17,176 nucleotides of DNA from Candidatus Manganitrophaceae bacterium (GTDB lineage Bacteria > Nitrospirota > Nitrospiria > SBBL01 > Manganitrophaceae), in contig SCUR01000324.1 of the NCBI GenBank assembly GCA_004297235.1, positions 1 to 17,176 on the forward strand. The letters run 5' to 3'. Made by a program: the position numbers and the translations under genes. Under the pieces are notes generated by a model that had not been told where the DNA came from, did no database searches, and worked only from the letters and a program-made list of their open reading frames with translations. Below are positions 1 to 6,223 of the stretch, piece after piece. The first letter of the stretch is position 1, and each line of letters begins with the position of its first letter.

Positions 1-38
1 CCTTTACATACAAAGAGGTTGGTGGAACGCTGTTACGG

Positions 39-57
39 GAGGCTTTCGAGAAGCCTC
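39..57. terminator. Hairpin downstream of the OsmC gene, possible terminator
   Basis: GAGGCTT (39-45) and AAGCCTC (51-57) form a perfect 7 bp stem with a 5 base loop, six bases past the OsmC stop codon on the minus strand. There is no T-run after it on the minus strand, so intrinsic termination is only a guess; a longer hairpin that protects the mRNA end is equally possible. Confidence 0.35.
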
Positions 58-63
58 GGTTTA

Positions 64-573
64 TCATTTGACCTCATGGGAGAGGGTCAATCGGGGCGGT
101 TTTTTCAGTGTCTGGTAGATCACGCAGTAGCGCTCGGTCAACTTCAGTAGGGTCGCGATCAGATCGGGGGCGGCGTCGGTCTCGAGCTGGAAGCGAAGAC
201 GAACCTCAGTAAACCCCACCGGCGTTTCTTTGTCAACCCCGAGGGTCCCGCGAAAGTCGAGATCTCCTTCGGCCAGAACTTTTCCGGATCGGATCGGAAT
301 CGCAAGCGCCGTGGCGACCGCCCTCAGCGTGACCCCCGCGCAGGCGACGAGCGCTTCGAGGAGCATATCGCCGGAGCAGGCGGCGGCCCCGCTCCCGCCG
401 GTCGCCGGGTGAAGACCGGCCTCCACCAGCGCACGTCCTGTCGACACCTTGCAGGTGACCGACGCCTCTCCGAGGACTCCTTCCGCCGACAGGATCACTT
501 TCGCGGCAGCCGGTTCCTCACGATAGCGCGCTTTCAACGGGGCTTGAAGGGTTCGGAGCTCGTCTGCGTTCAT
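64..573 (-). CDS. OsmC/Ohr-family protein (putative thiol peroxidase-like)
   Basis: This 169-residue protein has the OsmC fold signature. A GGSG-AAC segment carries Cys66, followed by the long central helix LLEALVACAGVTLRAVA (Cys78), and a second conserved block ERYCVIYQTL holds Cys150. In the family, a cysteine on the central helix and one in the C-terminal block reduce organic hydroperoxides in the cytoplasm; here Cys66/Cys78 and Cys150 are the candidates, but which pair is redox active cannot be told by reading. Length is slightly above the usual 140-160. The start is supported by AAGGA seven bases upstream. It begins two bases after the trmI stop codon, so it is the last gene of the ttuB-ttuA-trmI operon. 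A link between peroxide handling and the sulfur chemistry of TtuA/TtuB is plausible but is inference. The subfamily (OsmC, Ohr or YhfA-like) is not assigned. Confidence 0.85.
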   Translation of the reverse strand: MNADELRTLQAPLKARYREEPAAAKVILSAEGVLGEASVTCKVSTGRALVEAGLHPATGGSGAAACSGDMLLEALVACAGVTLRAVATALAIPIRSGKVLAEGDLDFRGTLGVDKETPVGFTEVRLRFQLETDAAPDLIATLLKLTERYCVIYQTLKKPPRLTLSHEVK

Positions 574-575
574 TT

Positions 576-1430
576 TTATTCCTTCTCGGTTGTTTCACGC
601 TCCGAGAGCGGAGCTTCCTCCGGCCGGACCGGTTCCTTCTTCGGGAGCCGTTTCACCCGTCGCGCCGTCGTAATAAATCCGGAGTGGGCGACCATCCGGT
701 GATCGGGCCGGACGCTGCGGCCGTCGATATTCCAGGTGCGCAGCAGCGTCTCGAACGTCTCGATGTCCGAGAACGCCGACTCTCTCCGGAGCGCCGCGAC
801 GACCAGCTCCACCTGAGGAACGGTCGGAAGGAACGATAGGAAGATCCCGCCGGAGCGGAGTTTCGAGACGGCATGCGGCACCACCTTGTGCGGCTCCGGC
901 AGATCGAGGACGATTCGGTCGACCTCCTCTTCCTCGATTCCTTCGTAAATATCCTGCTGGCGGACGAGCAGCCGGTCGGTCGTGATCGCCTTCCCGAGAT
1001 AGCCCTCGATGTTCGCCACCGCCCGCCGGGCGAAATCTTCGCGGATCTCATAGCTGACGACGCGGCCCTTTTCCCCGACCGCATTCAACATCGTCATCGT
1101 CAATGCGCCCGATCCGATTCCGGCCTCCACGACGGCGGCGCCGGGGTGAATATCGGCCCACATGCAGATCAGCGACAAATCTTTCGGATAGAGGATCTGC
1201 GCGCCGCGCGGCATGTGGAGGGTATACTCCGCCAGGGTCGGCTTCAGCACGTAGAAGCGGCTCCCGCGGGAAAGCGTAATCTCGGTCCCGTCCTCCAGGC
1301 CGATGATCGCATCGTGCGCGATGGTCTCTCCGCTGAATTGAAAAACCGCTCCCGCCTTCAGCGTCAGCGGGTAGTGATCCCCCTTGGCGTTGACCAGATG
1401 AATCGTTTCGCCCGAGAAGAAAAGCGTCAT
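576..1430 (-). CDS. trmI: tRNA (adenine-58-N1)-methyltransferase TrmI
   Basis: SAM-dependent Rossmann methyltransferase of 284 residues that makes m1A at position 58 in the tRNA T-loop; the bacterial enzyme is a homotetramer. An N-terminal beta domain (about 1-75) precedes the catalytic domain. Motif I VVEAGIGSGALT lies at 100-111, the acidic ribose-binding strand VSYEIREDFA at about 125-134, and the motif LDLPEP at 175-180 with the conserved Asp176. The frame is open further upstream to 1502, but the ATG at 1428-1430 overlaps the ttuA stop as ATGA and starts the protein right at the beta domain, so that start is chosen. The charged tail after about residue 262 is not part of the core fold. 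The gene sits directly between ttuA and an OsmC gene on the minus strand. Family assignment is firm; the target position A58 is inferred from the family. Confidence 0.93.
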   Translation of the reverse strand: MTLFFSGETIHLVNAKGDHYPLTLKAGAVFQFSGETIAHDAIIGLEDGTEITLSRGSRFYVLKPTLAEYTLHMPRGAQILYPKDLSLICMWADIHPGAAVVEAGIGSGALTMTMLNAVGEKGRVVSYEIREDFARRAVANIEGYLGKAITTDRLLVRQQDIYEGIEEEEVDRIVLDLPEPHKVVPHAVSKLRSGGIFLSFLPTVPQVELVVAALRRESAFSDIETFETLLRTWNIDGRSVRPDHRMVAHSGFITTARRVKRLPKKEPVRPEEAPLSERETTEKE

Positions 1431-2332
1431 GGCGCCACCCGCTGCATCAATCGGCAGAAGCTGCAGACCGCTCCTTGCGTCGGCTGGCCGCACGACGGAC
1501 AAGGATGCAGGTCGGCCGGCTTGGAAACGGTCGGCGCGGTCGGCATCGATCGCTGTCTTTTTAAAAAGCCGAGATAGAATTTATGTTTCGTTCCGGGGGA
1601 AGCCTCTTCGAGCCGGTTGAGGACATCCTTGTAAAGGAGCATCTTCGCCCCCTTCGACATCGGGCATTCGTCGACGATATAGTCGATCCGATTGAGGATG
1701 GAATAGGCGGCGATCTCCCGCTCCGCGAGGCGAAAGAGCGGCTTGACCTTTCTGGCCCAGGTGCCCCCCTCGTCGGAGAGGACCGGCGACTGTTTCTCCA
1801 AATACTCTTCTTGCCACTGCAATACATTTCCCAAAAGACGCGAGGCCTCATCATCCAGATTGTGTCCGGTGGCGACGACGGGGAAGCCCCGCTCCATCGC
1901 GATCCGGTTGAAGTGATACCGCTTCATCGTCCCGCAAGCGGAGCAGGCCGGCCGGGCGGTCTCCTCCGCGATCTCGATAACGCCGAGACCGTACGCCTCC
2001 TGGTAGGCATGGACGATCAATTCGACCCCGCGCGACGCCGCAAAGGCCTCGACCTTCTTTTGAGAGCGCTCCGAATAGTCGCCGATCCCCAAATTTAAAT
2101 GAAGCCCGACGGTCCGGTAGTTGAGCTTGATCAGGACATCCCAGAGGGCGAGCGAGTCTTTTCCCCCGGAGATCGCCACGAGGATCTGCTCTCCATGGTC
2201 GAACATTTTATTTTCGGTGATCGCCCGGTCGACCTGATCGTGAACGTAGAGGTTGAAGCAGCCGCCGCAGAGAGAGGTATTGTGGCGCTCCATTTTAATG
2301 ACGGCCGATTTTTGACATTGGCGGCACTTCAT
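1427..2332 (-). CDS. ttuA: tRNA-5-methyluridine(54) 2-sulfurtransferase TtuA
   Basis: A 301-residue PP-loop ATPase that thiolates U54/T54 of the tRNA T-loop using sulfur from a thiocarboxylated carrier. The ATP-binding SGGKDS is at 55-60. An N-terminal zinc finger uses Cys3, Cys6, Cys22 and Cys25; a C-terminal one uses Cys278, Cys281, Cys290 and Cys293. The Fe-S cluster cysteines are Cys130, Cys133 and Cys223. This two-zinc-finger plus three-cysteine layout separates TtuA from TtcA, which lacks the zinc fingers. A purine-rich stretch (GGAGGGGGAG) lies about nine bases before the ATG. It starts four bases after the ttuB stop and overlaps trmI by four bases (ATGA), so translation is probably coupled. 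All expected catalytic residues are present. Confidence 0.95.
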   Translation of the reverse strand: MKCRQCQKSAVIKMERHNTSLCGGCFNLYVHDQVDRAITENKMFDHGEQILVAISGGKDSLALWDVLIKLNYRTVGLHLNLGIGDYSERSQKKVEAFAASRGVELIVHAYQEAYGLGVIEIAEETARPACSACGTMKRYHFNRIAMERGFPVVATGHNLDDEASRLLGNVLQWQEEYLEKQSPVLSDEGGTWARKVKPLFRLAEREIAAYSILNRIDYIVDECPMSKGAKMLLYKDVLNRLEEASPGTKHKFYLGFLKRQRSMPTAPTVSKPADLHPCPSCGQPTQGAVCSFCRLMQRVAP

Positions 2333-2336
2333 CGGA

Positions 2337-2537
2337 TTACGCTCCCCCTCCCGAGATTACGGGGCGGATCTCAACCACCTGATCGTCCGGGATCACGAGA
2401 TCTTCGGTGACAAGCTCATCGCCGCAGATGACCAGATGGGCCTCTTTGGGGAGGTTCAACTCCCTCAGAAGAACCGCGACCTGCTTGGGGCCTTTCAGCG
2501 TGATTTCGCGCGTGGGATGATAGAGCTTGATTTTCAT
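2337..2537 (-). CDS. ttuB: TtuB-like sulfur carrier (ThiS/MoaD ubiquitin fold)
   Basis: A 66-residue beta-grasp protein placed immediately before ttuA, as expected for the sulfur carrier that supplies TtuA. The family is activated at a C-terminal Gly-Gly, which becomes a thiocarboxylate. Here the C-terminus reads ...VISGGGA: the glycines are followed by one extra alanine before the TAA stop (read codon by codon from 2351 to 2337), so the di-glycine is not terminal. The frame stays open far upstream, but the upstream part is translated repeat sequence; MKIKLYHPT is the family-like start. There is no Shine-Dalgarno sequence in front of it, and a good promoter ends about eight bases upstream, suggesting leaderless initiation. 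A generic MoaD/ThiS role is the alternative, but the ttuA neighbour favours TtuB. Confidence 0.88.
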   Translation of the reverse strand: MKIKLYHPTREITLKGPKQVAVLLRELNLPKEAHLVICGDELVTEDLVIPDDQVVEIRPVISGGGA

Positions 2538-2544
2538 AGGAGGT

Positions 2545-2573
2545 ATCATAGACAAATCAGGCGAGAAATGCAA
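2545..2573 (-). promoter_or_regulatory. Promoter of the ttuB-ttuA-trmI-osmC operon
   Basis: Read on the minus strand, TTGCAT (2573-2568), a 17-base spacer and TATGAT (2550-2545) give a good sigma-70-type promoter. The expected transcription start, 6-8 bases past the -10, is at about 2537-2539, i.e. on the ttuB ATG itself (2537-2535). No ribosome binding site would then be on the mRNA. Confidence 0.6.
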
Positions 2574-2591
2574 TTTGGAGGGACGGGCGAA

Positions 2592-2705
2592 ATCGAGTTC
2601 AGAGTTGGGAATTCGGAATGCGGGGTGAAAAAGACAAAATTTGGAGAGGAGGCCGGTCTCCCTTTTTCTAACTCCGCTCTTCGCACCCGCCGCTCCGCAC
2701 TCGAT
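2592..2705. repeat. Imperfect long inverted repeat, dispersed intergenic element
   Basis: The left arm (2592-2627) opens with ATCGAGT and the right arm (2668-2705) closes with ACTCGAT, a perfect 7 bp outer stem. Inner arms pair imperfectly, about 16 of 29 positions by eye plus G-T pairs. The A/T-richer centre lies between. The left arm contains GGAATTCGGAATGCGGGGTG (2608-2627), which recurs with two changes at 12935-12954. Translation of such elements gives FRIPNSE-like strings on the minus strand, a pattern I associate with spurious proteins in several GC-rich bacterial genomes (recollection, not checked). It fills most of the 274-base gap between ttuB and the ACT gene. Confidence 0.6.
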
Positions 2706-2710
2706 CTGCC

Positions 2711-2739
2711 TTGCCTTTTTTTCGCATTTTCGGTATCTT
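2711..2739 (+). promoter_or_regulatory. Promoter of the ACT-domain gene
   Basis: TTGCCT (2711-2716), a 17-base spacer with a T-run, and TATCTT (2734-2739) lie just right of the repeat element. The expected start is near 2746, leaving a leader of about 65 bases with GGGAG (2801-2805) six bases before the ATG. A second, weaker candidate begins with TTGACC at 2751. Confidence 0.45.
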
Positions 2740-2811
2740 ATCGGAGGTTTTTGACCCGATCCCGATCTTTTTAAATCAATCGCCTCACTCAACCACGGAT
2801 GGGAGTTCAAG

Positions 2812-3216
2812 ATGGATATCGAACGGGCAACCTACTTTGTAATTGCAACGGAAGATCGTCCGGGGCAGCTGGCCCGATTCTCAAAAAAGATGTCGGAGGA
2901 TGAGATCAACCTCGCCGGCGTTTGGAGCTTTGGAACCGGCCGCGGCAACGCGGAGATCATCGCCATCCCGCGCGATCCGCATGTCTTTAAAAAGGCGGCG
3001 AGAGAGGCCGGCTGGAGCGTGCGCGAGGGGAGCTGCTTTCACCTGACGGGAGAGGACCGGGCCGGGGCGCTGGCCGACACCCTCGACCGGATCGCGCAGG
3101 AGGGAATCAACCTCCATGCCGTCGACGCCATGGGCTTTGGGGAGCGCTACTCGGCCTACGTTTGGTGCGATGAAAAAGATGTCGAGAAGCTGAGAAAAGT
3201 GCTGAAAGGCTGGTAG
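2812..3216 (+). CDS. Tandem ACT-domain protein, stand-alone
   Basis: A 134-residue soluble protein made almost entirely of two ACT domains (about 1-68 and 70-134). Both open with the typical strand and turn before a helix: VIATEDRPGQLARFSKKM and FHLTGEDRAGALADTLDRI, followed by INLAGVWSF and INLHAVDAM. ACT pairs bind amino acids or other small ligands and usually regulate an enzyme or act as a sensor. No catalytic or DNA-binding domain is attached. GGGAG six bases upstream supports the start. It stands alone on its strand, divergent from the ttu operon, with a GC-rich palindrome just after the stop. The ligand and partner cannot be told from the sequence. Confidence 0.88.
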   Translation: MDIERATYFVIATEDRPGQLARFSKKMSEDEINLAGVWSFGTGRGNAEIIAIPRDPHVFKKAAREAGWSVREGSCFHLTGEDRAGALADTLDRIAQEGINLHAVDAMGFGERYSAYVWCDEKDVEKLRKVLKGW

Positions 3217-3220
3217 ATTT

Positions 3221-3238
3221 CCGGCCGGCACCGGCCGG
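3221..3238 (+). terminator. GC palindrome between the ACT and VOC genes
   Basis: CCGGCCGG (3221-3228), CA, CCGGCCGG (3231-3238), followed by only three T. It lies four bases after the ACT stop codon (3214-3216). It could be a weak terminator or attenuator in front of the VOC gene; the T-run is too short to be sure. Confidence 0.35.
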
Positions 3239-3269
3239 TTTGGAGCGAAAGATCCCACTTGGAGGGAGG

Positions 3270-3647
3270 ATGGCGAAGATCATTTCGGATTCATGGGTGA
3301 TGGCCGGCGTGCGCGATATGAAGAAGTCGGTTGCCTTCTATGCAAAACTCGGGTTGAAGCCGGCGATCGATCGCCCCTACTATGTCGAGCTGAATCTCCC
3401 CGGAGGGACGGTCCTCGGCCTCCACTCCATCGGCAAGGAGCGGGGGGCGAAACGGAGCGTGGCCAAGCGGATGTCGGACGGCGGCTGGGGAATCATGCTC
3501 CGGGTGAAGAATATCGAGAAGGTCATCGCCGAGCTCAAGCGCAAGCGGATTCGCTGCGGCAAAGTGGAGACCGCTCCCGGCGGCGCCGACTTCACTTCCC
3601 TCCCCGATCCCGACGGCAACCGGCTGATTCTGGTCGAAATGAAGTGA
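3270..3647 (+). CDS. VOC-superfamily (glyoxalase/bleomycin-resistance fold) protein
   Basis: A 125-residue protein with the paired beta-alpha-beta-beta-beta modules of the vicinal oxygen chelate fold. The first module starts at VRDMKKSVAFYAKLGLKPA and the second at LRVKNIEKVIAELKRKRI. It ends with the usual DPDGNRLILVE strand, whose last Glu is often a metal ligand. VOC proteins range from glyoxalases and dioxygenases to antibiotic binders, so no substrate is assigned. The frame is open from 3240, but the ATG at 3270 has GGAGG (3261-3265) directly upstream and begins at the first strand of the fold, so it is preferred. It may be co-transcribed with the ACT gene 53 bases upstream. Confidence 0.85.
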   Translation: MAKIISDSWVMAGVRDMKKSVAFYAKLGLKPAIDRPYYVELNLPGGTVLGLHSIGKERGAKRSVAKRMSDGGWGIMLRVKNIEKVIAELKRKRIRCGKVETAPGGADFTSLPDPDGNRLILVEMK

Positions 3648-3650
3648 TCC

Positions 3651-3680
3651 TTGATCACCGCTCTTGTTTTCCGCTACAAT
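3651..3680 (+). promoter_or_regulatory. Promoter of the small secreted protein gene
   Basis: TTGATC (3651-3656), an 18-base spacer and TACAAT (3675-3680) begin just after the VOC stop codon. The expected start is near 3687, 24 bases before the ATG at 3711. Confidence 0.45.
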
Positions 3681-3710
3681 TACGATCAAACGGTCTGATC
3701 GGGTGAAAAA

Positions 3711-4070
3711 ATGACGCTCCGATTATTTTACATCGCGGTCGTTCTTGCGATGATGACCCTCCTCCCCTTTTTCCCCACCTCCGGTTTTTCGGTCGAGGAA
3801 GCGGAGCCGACGGTGGCGGCGCCGAAGCGGAAAGAGCGCGAAGAGGTCCGGGGGAAGATCATCAAGATCGATCCCGCCGCCAAACGGGTCCGCATCGTCC
3901 CGGGAATTTTCGGCCGCGATAAAGAGGTCCGCATCAGCACGCGGACCGAAATCACCGTCCACGGCCGCCGGGCCGCCTTCAGCGAGCTGCGAACAGGAGA
4001 CAAGGTGAGGGTGGTGTATGTTCACTCCGAAACCAAAGAGAAAACCGCAGAGGTAATTGAAGTCGTCTAA
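3711..4070 (+). CDS. Small exported beta-domain protein (DUF5666-like)
   Basis: A 119-residue protein with a Sec-type signal peptide (hydrophobic segment about 5-22, likely cleavage near FS-VEE at 26-27). A charged linker PKRKEREEV follows, then a compact beta domain starting at VRGKIIKIDPAAKRVRIV, continuing EVRISTRTEITVHGR and ending FSELRTGDKVRVVYV...AEVIEVV. This pattern of repeated short strands with a closing GDKVRV turn resembles the DUF5666-type small barrel seen in many secreted bacterial proteins. No catalytic residues are evident. It is probably periplasmic. Its own promoter lies upstream and it converges on the dppC-like gene with a hairpin between the two stop codons. Function unknown. 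Confidence 0.75.
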   Translation: MTLRLFYIAVVLAMMTLLPFFPTSGFSVEEAEPTVAAPKRKEREEVRGKIIKIDPAAKRVRIVPGIFGRDKEVRISTRTEITVHGRRAAFSELRTGDKVRVVYVHSETKEKTAEVIEVV

Positions 4071-4072
4071 GT

Positions 4073-4103
4073 GATTGAGCGATTCTCCTCAATCGCTTCA
4101 ATC
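4073..4103. terminator. Hairpin between convergent genes
   Basis: GATTGAGCGATT (4073-4084) pairs with AATCGCTTCAATC (4091-4103) with a single bulged base and a 6-base loop. It lies between the plus-strand stop at 4070 and the minus-strand stop at 4118, so it could serve both transcripts. No strong T-run is present on either side. Confidence 0.5.
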
Positions 4104-4117
4104 CTTGCCCCCTTCCT

Positions 4118-5032
4118 TCACCGGCTCTTCACATCCATCCGATCGCGCAGGGCGTCCCCCAGCAGATTCAACGCCATGACGACCCACAGGATCGCGATCC
4201 CCGGAATCGCCGTGAGGTGCGGGGCGAGCAAGAGAAACGAGCGGCCGTCGCTCAGCATCGCCCCCCAGCTCGGCGTCGGCGGCACCACCCCCAGCCCCAA
4301 AAAAGACAGACTCGCTTCGGTCACGATCGCCCCGGCGATTCCGAACGTCGCCTCCACAATTAAAGGGGCGGCGATGTTCGGAAAGAGATGGCGGGTGACG
4401 ATTCGAAACGGACCGGCCCCGAGGGCCCGCGCCGCCGCCACGTAATCCAACTCCCGAACAACCAAGATCTGTCCCCGGACCAACCGGGCGTAGCCGACCC
4501 ATCCCATCACCGACAAGGCGATGATTACATTCCGCAAACTCGGCCCTAAGATCGCCGCGAGGGCGATGGCCAAGAGGATGCCGGGGAAGGCGAGAAAAAT
4601 ATCGACGACCCGCATCAACAGGTCATCGATCCAGCCTCCGGAGAAACCGGCGACCGCCCCCACCAGACAGCCGACCGCCAGAGAAATCGTCACCGTGCTC
4701 AGACCGACCCAAAGGGAGATCTGAGCGCCGAACAGGATCCGGCTGAAGAGATCCCGTCCCAACTTATCCTGTCCCAGGAGATGTTCCGCGGAAGGCAAAG
4801 CGAGCCCTTCTTTCAGCTGCAGCTCGAACGGATCGTACGGGGCCAGCAGCGGAGCGAAGAGGGCGGCGATGAGGAAGAGCGCCAGGACAGCCAGGCCGAG
4901 GGTGATTCGTTTGTCTAAAACACGGGAGGCGGGAGGCGAAAGGGGGGAGGGGGGAAAACCGAAAGAAAATTTCTTTTTATCTCTTTCGCCTCCCGCCTCC
5001 CGCCTTCCCCCTTCCGTCTTCTCGTCATTCAT
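4118..5032 (-). CDS. dppC: ABC transporter permease, DppC/OppC type
   Basis: Inner-membrane permease (304 residues) of the peptide/nickel family, pairing with the DppB-like protein encoded just upstream. An N-terminal helix (about 47-67) is followed by the OppC N-terminal signature FAPLLAPYDPFE and HLLGQDKLGRDLFSRILFGAQISL. The core transmembrane domain carries the ATPase-contacting EAA loop YVAAARALGAGPFRIVTRHLFPN and ends with the usual SWGAML...GDALRD. The ATG at 5030-5032 overlaps the dppB-like stop by eight bases, supporting this start. Residues of about 5-40 are unusual: they are translated from a 20 bp inverted repeat plus its loop (4923-5002) and give a Gly/Arg/Pro/Ser-rich leader not seen in the family. 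Substrate is unknown; no binding protein or ATPase gene is in the window. Confidence 0.88.
   Translation of the reverse strand: MNDEKTEGGRREAGGERDKKKFSFGFPPSPLSPPASRVLDKRITLGLAVLALFLIAALFAPLLAPYDPFELQLKEGLALPSAEHLLGQDKLGRDLFSRILFGAQISLWVGLSTVTISLAVGCLVGAVAGFSGGWIDDLLMRVVDIFLAFPGILLAIALAAILGPSLRNVIIALSVMGWVGYARLVRGQILVVRELDYVAAARALGAGPFRIVTRHLFPNIAAPLIVEATFGIAGAIVTEASLSFLGLGVVPPTPSWGAMLSDGRSFLLLAPHLTAIPGIAILWVVMALNLLGDALRDRMDVKSR
4923..5002. repeat. Perfect 20 bp inverted repeat inside the dppC-like gene
   Basis: The left arm CGGGAGGCGGGAGGCGAAAG (4923-4942) and the right arm (4983-5002) are exact reverse complements over 20 bases, separated by a 40-base loop that is G-rich then A/T-rich. The element is 80 bases long, lies in frame in the 5' end of the permease gene and encodes residues about 11 to 37. 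Confidence 0.85.
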
Positions 5033-5945
5033 ACTGCACCCTCGGGTCGGCCGCCGTGTAGAGAAGATCGATCATCAGGTTCACCAAAAGATAGGTCGCC
5101 GTGATCGCGAGGATGCATCCCTGTACGAGCGGGTAGTCTCGGCTTTGGATTGCCTGAATCGTCAATCGCCCGAGCCCGGGCCAGGAGAAAATCGTTTCGG
5201 TGATGATCGACCCCGTCAGCAGCGCCCCGATCTGAAGTCCCAACACCGTCAACAGCGGGATCAGCGCGTTTCGAAGGGCATGCCGTAAAATCACCCGCCG
5301 CTCCGGAAGCCCTTTCGCCCGGGCGACCAGGACGAATTCTCTCCGGAGGACTTCCAGCAGAGAAGACCGGGTCAGCCGGATCAGGATCGCCGACATGCCC
5401 AGGCCCAGCGTCAAGGCGGGGAGAATCAACGACGCGATCCCGTGGCGCCCCGAGACCGGCAGCCAATCGAGCTTCAGTGAAAAAAGGAGGATCAGAAGAG
5501 GGCCGAGCCAAAAGGTCGGCATCGAGATCCCGAAGAGCGAGAAGAGGAGGCCCCCGGTGTCGGCGATGGAGCGCGGTCGGGTGGCGGAGAGAATGCCGAG
5601 CGGAAGGGCGATCAGCAGAGAGATCAGCAGTGCGGCAACGGCGAGCTGGAGGGTCGCGGGGTAACGCGACAGGACCAACCCGGCGACTGGCCGCTGGGTG
5701 CTGAGCGATCGGCCCAGATCCCCCTGGACCACCCCGGCGAGAAATCGCCCATACTGAACCGAGATCGGATCGTCGAGATGAAGCGCGGCCCGGAGGGCCG
5801 CCCGGTCGGCGTCGGCCGCCCGCTCGCCGAGCATGACATCGATGGGATCGCCCGGGATGAGATGGATGAGAAAGAAGACCAGCGTCAGGACGCCGAGGAG
5901 AACCGGTCCCGACCAGAGGAGCCGACGAATCAGAAAACGGGCCAT
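5025..5945 (-). CDS. dppB: ABC transporter permease, DppB/OppB type
   Basis: A 306-residue inner-membrane permease of the peptide/nickel uptake family. The start MARFLIRRLLWSGPVLLGVLTLVFFLIHLIPGDPIDVMLG is the classic DppB N-terminus (first helix, then the periplasmic PGDP motif). The core domain follows with several hydrophobic segments and the EAA loop LVARAKGLPERRVILRHALRNALIPLLT. The C-terminal segment IFSWPGLGRLTIQAIQSRDYPLVQG and the ending YTAADPRVQYE are also typical. It overlaps the dppC-like gene by eight bases. A small membrane-protein gene lies 42 bases upstream on the same strand and the likely promoter precedes that gene. The nature of the transported substrate (peptide, nickel, sugar or other) cannot be read from the permeases. 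Confidence 0.92.
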   Translation of the reverse strand: MARFLIRRLLWSGPVLLGVLTLVFFLIHLIPGDPIDVMLGERAADADRAALRAALHLDDPISVQYGRFLAGVVQGDLGRSLSTQRPVAGLVLSRYPATLQLAVAALLISLLIALPLGILSATRPRSIADTGGLLFSLFGISMPTFWLGPLLILLFSLKLDWLPVSGRHGIASLILPALTLGLGMSAILIRLTRSSLLEVLRREFVLVARAKGLPERRVILRHALRNALIPLLTVLGLQIGALLTGSIITETIFSWPGLGRLTIQAIQSRDYPLVQGCILAITATYLLVNLMIDLLYTAADPRVQYE

Positions 5946-5987
5946 GGCCTCTCTTAAAACAGGTCTATCCGCCGGTGGGGTGGAGCG

Positions 5988-6197
5988 TTAATCGCTGTTT
6001 GTGGCGTCTCCCCCGATCAACCGGAAACCGAAGAAAATGACCACGCCGGTCAGCGCCGAGATGTAAGCGCTGAAGATCCAGAAGATCTTCATGCGATTCT
6101 GAAAGAGCTGGTAACCGACGAAAATGGCGACGATGGCGCCGACGATGCAAGCCATCGTAAAGAGGGTTAAAACGATTTTTCTCCGCTGCGGGGTCAT
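5988..6197 (-). CDS. Small two-helix membrane protein, unknown
   Basis: A 69-residue protein with two transmembrane helices (about 8-28 and 38-58), a basic N-terminus (MTPQRRK) and a short polar tail. The positive N-terminus and the Arg/Lys in the connecting loop do not give a clear topology. I do not recognise the family. Other frames across this stretch are open too, but only this one gives a membrane-protein pattern, and it has a plausible promoter (TTGAAA-18-AATAAT) on the minus strand. It is the first gene before the dppB-like permease, 42 bases away, so it may be an accessory to the transporter or unrelated. GGAAG lies only one base from the ATG. Confidence 0.65.
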   Translation of the reverse strand: MTPQRRKIVLTLFTMACIVGAIVAIFVGYQLFQNRMKIFWIFSAYISALTGVVIFFGFRLIGGDATNSD

Positions 6198-6223
6198 GCT
6201 TCCGACTCAAATGATTTCGGGGG

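Noticed and set aside
2538..2810. Upstream extension of the TtuB reading frame to 157 residues
   Set aside because: The extension is translated promoter and repeat sequence (FRIPNSELDF); the family length and the promoter position fix the start at 2537.
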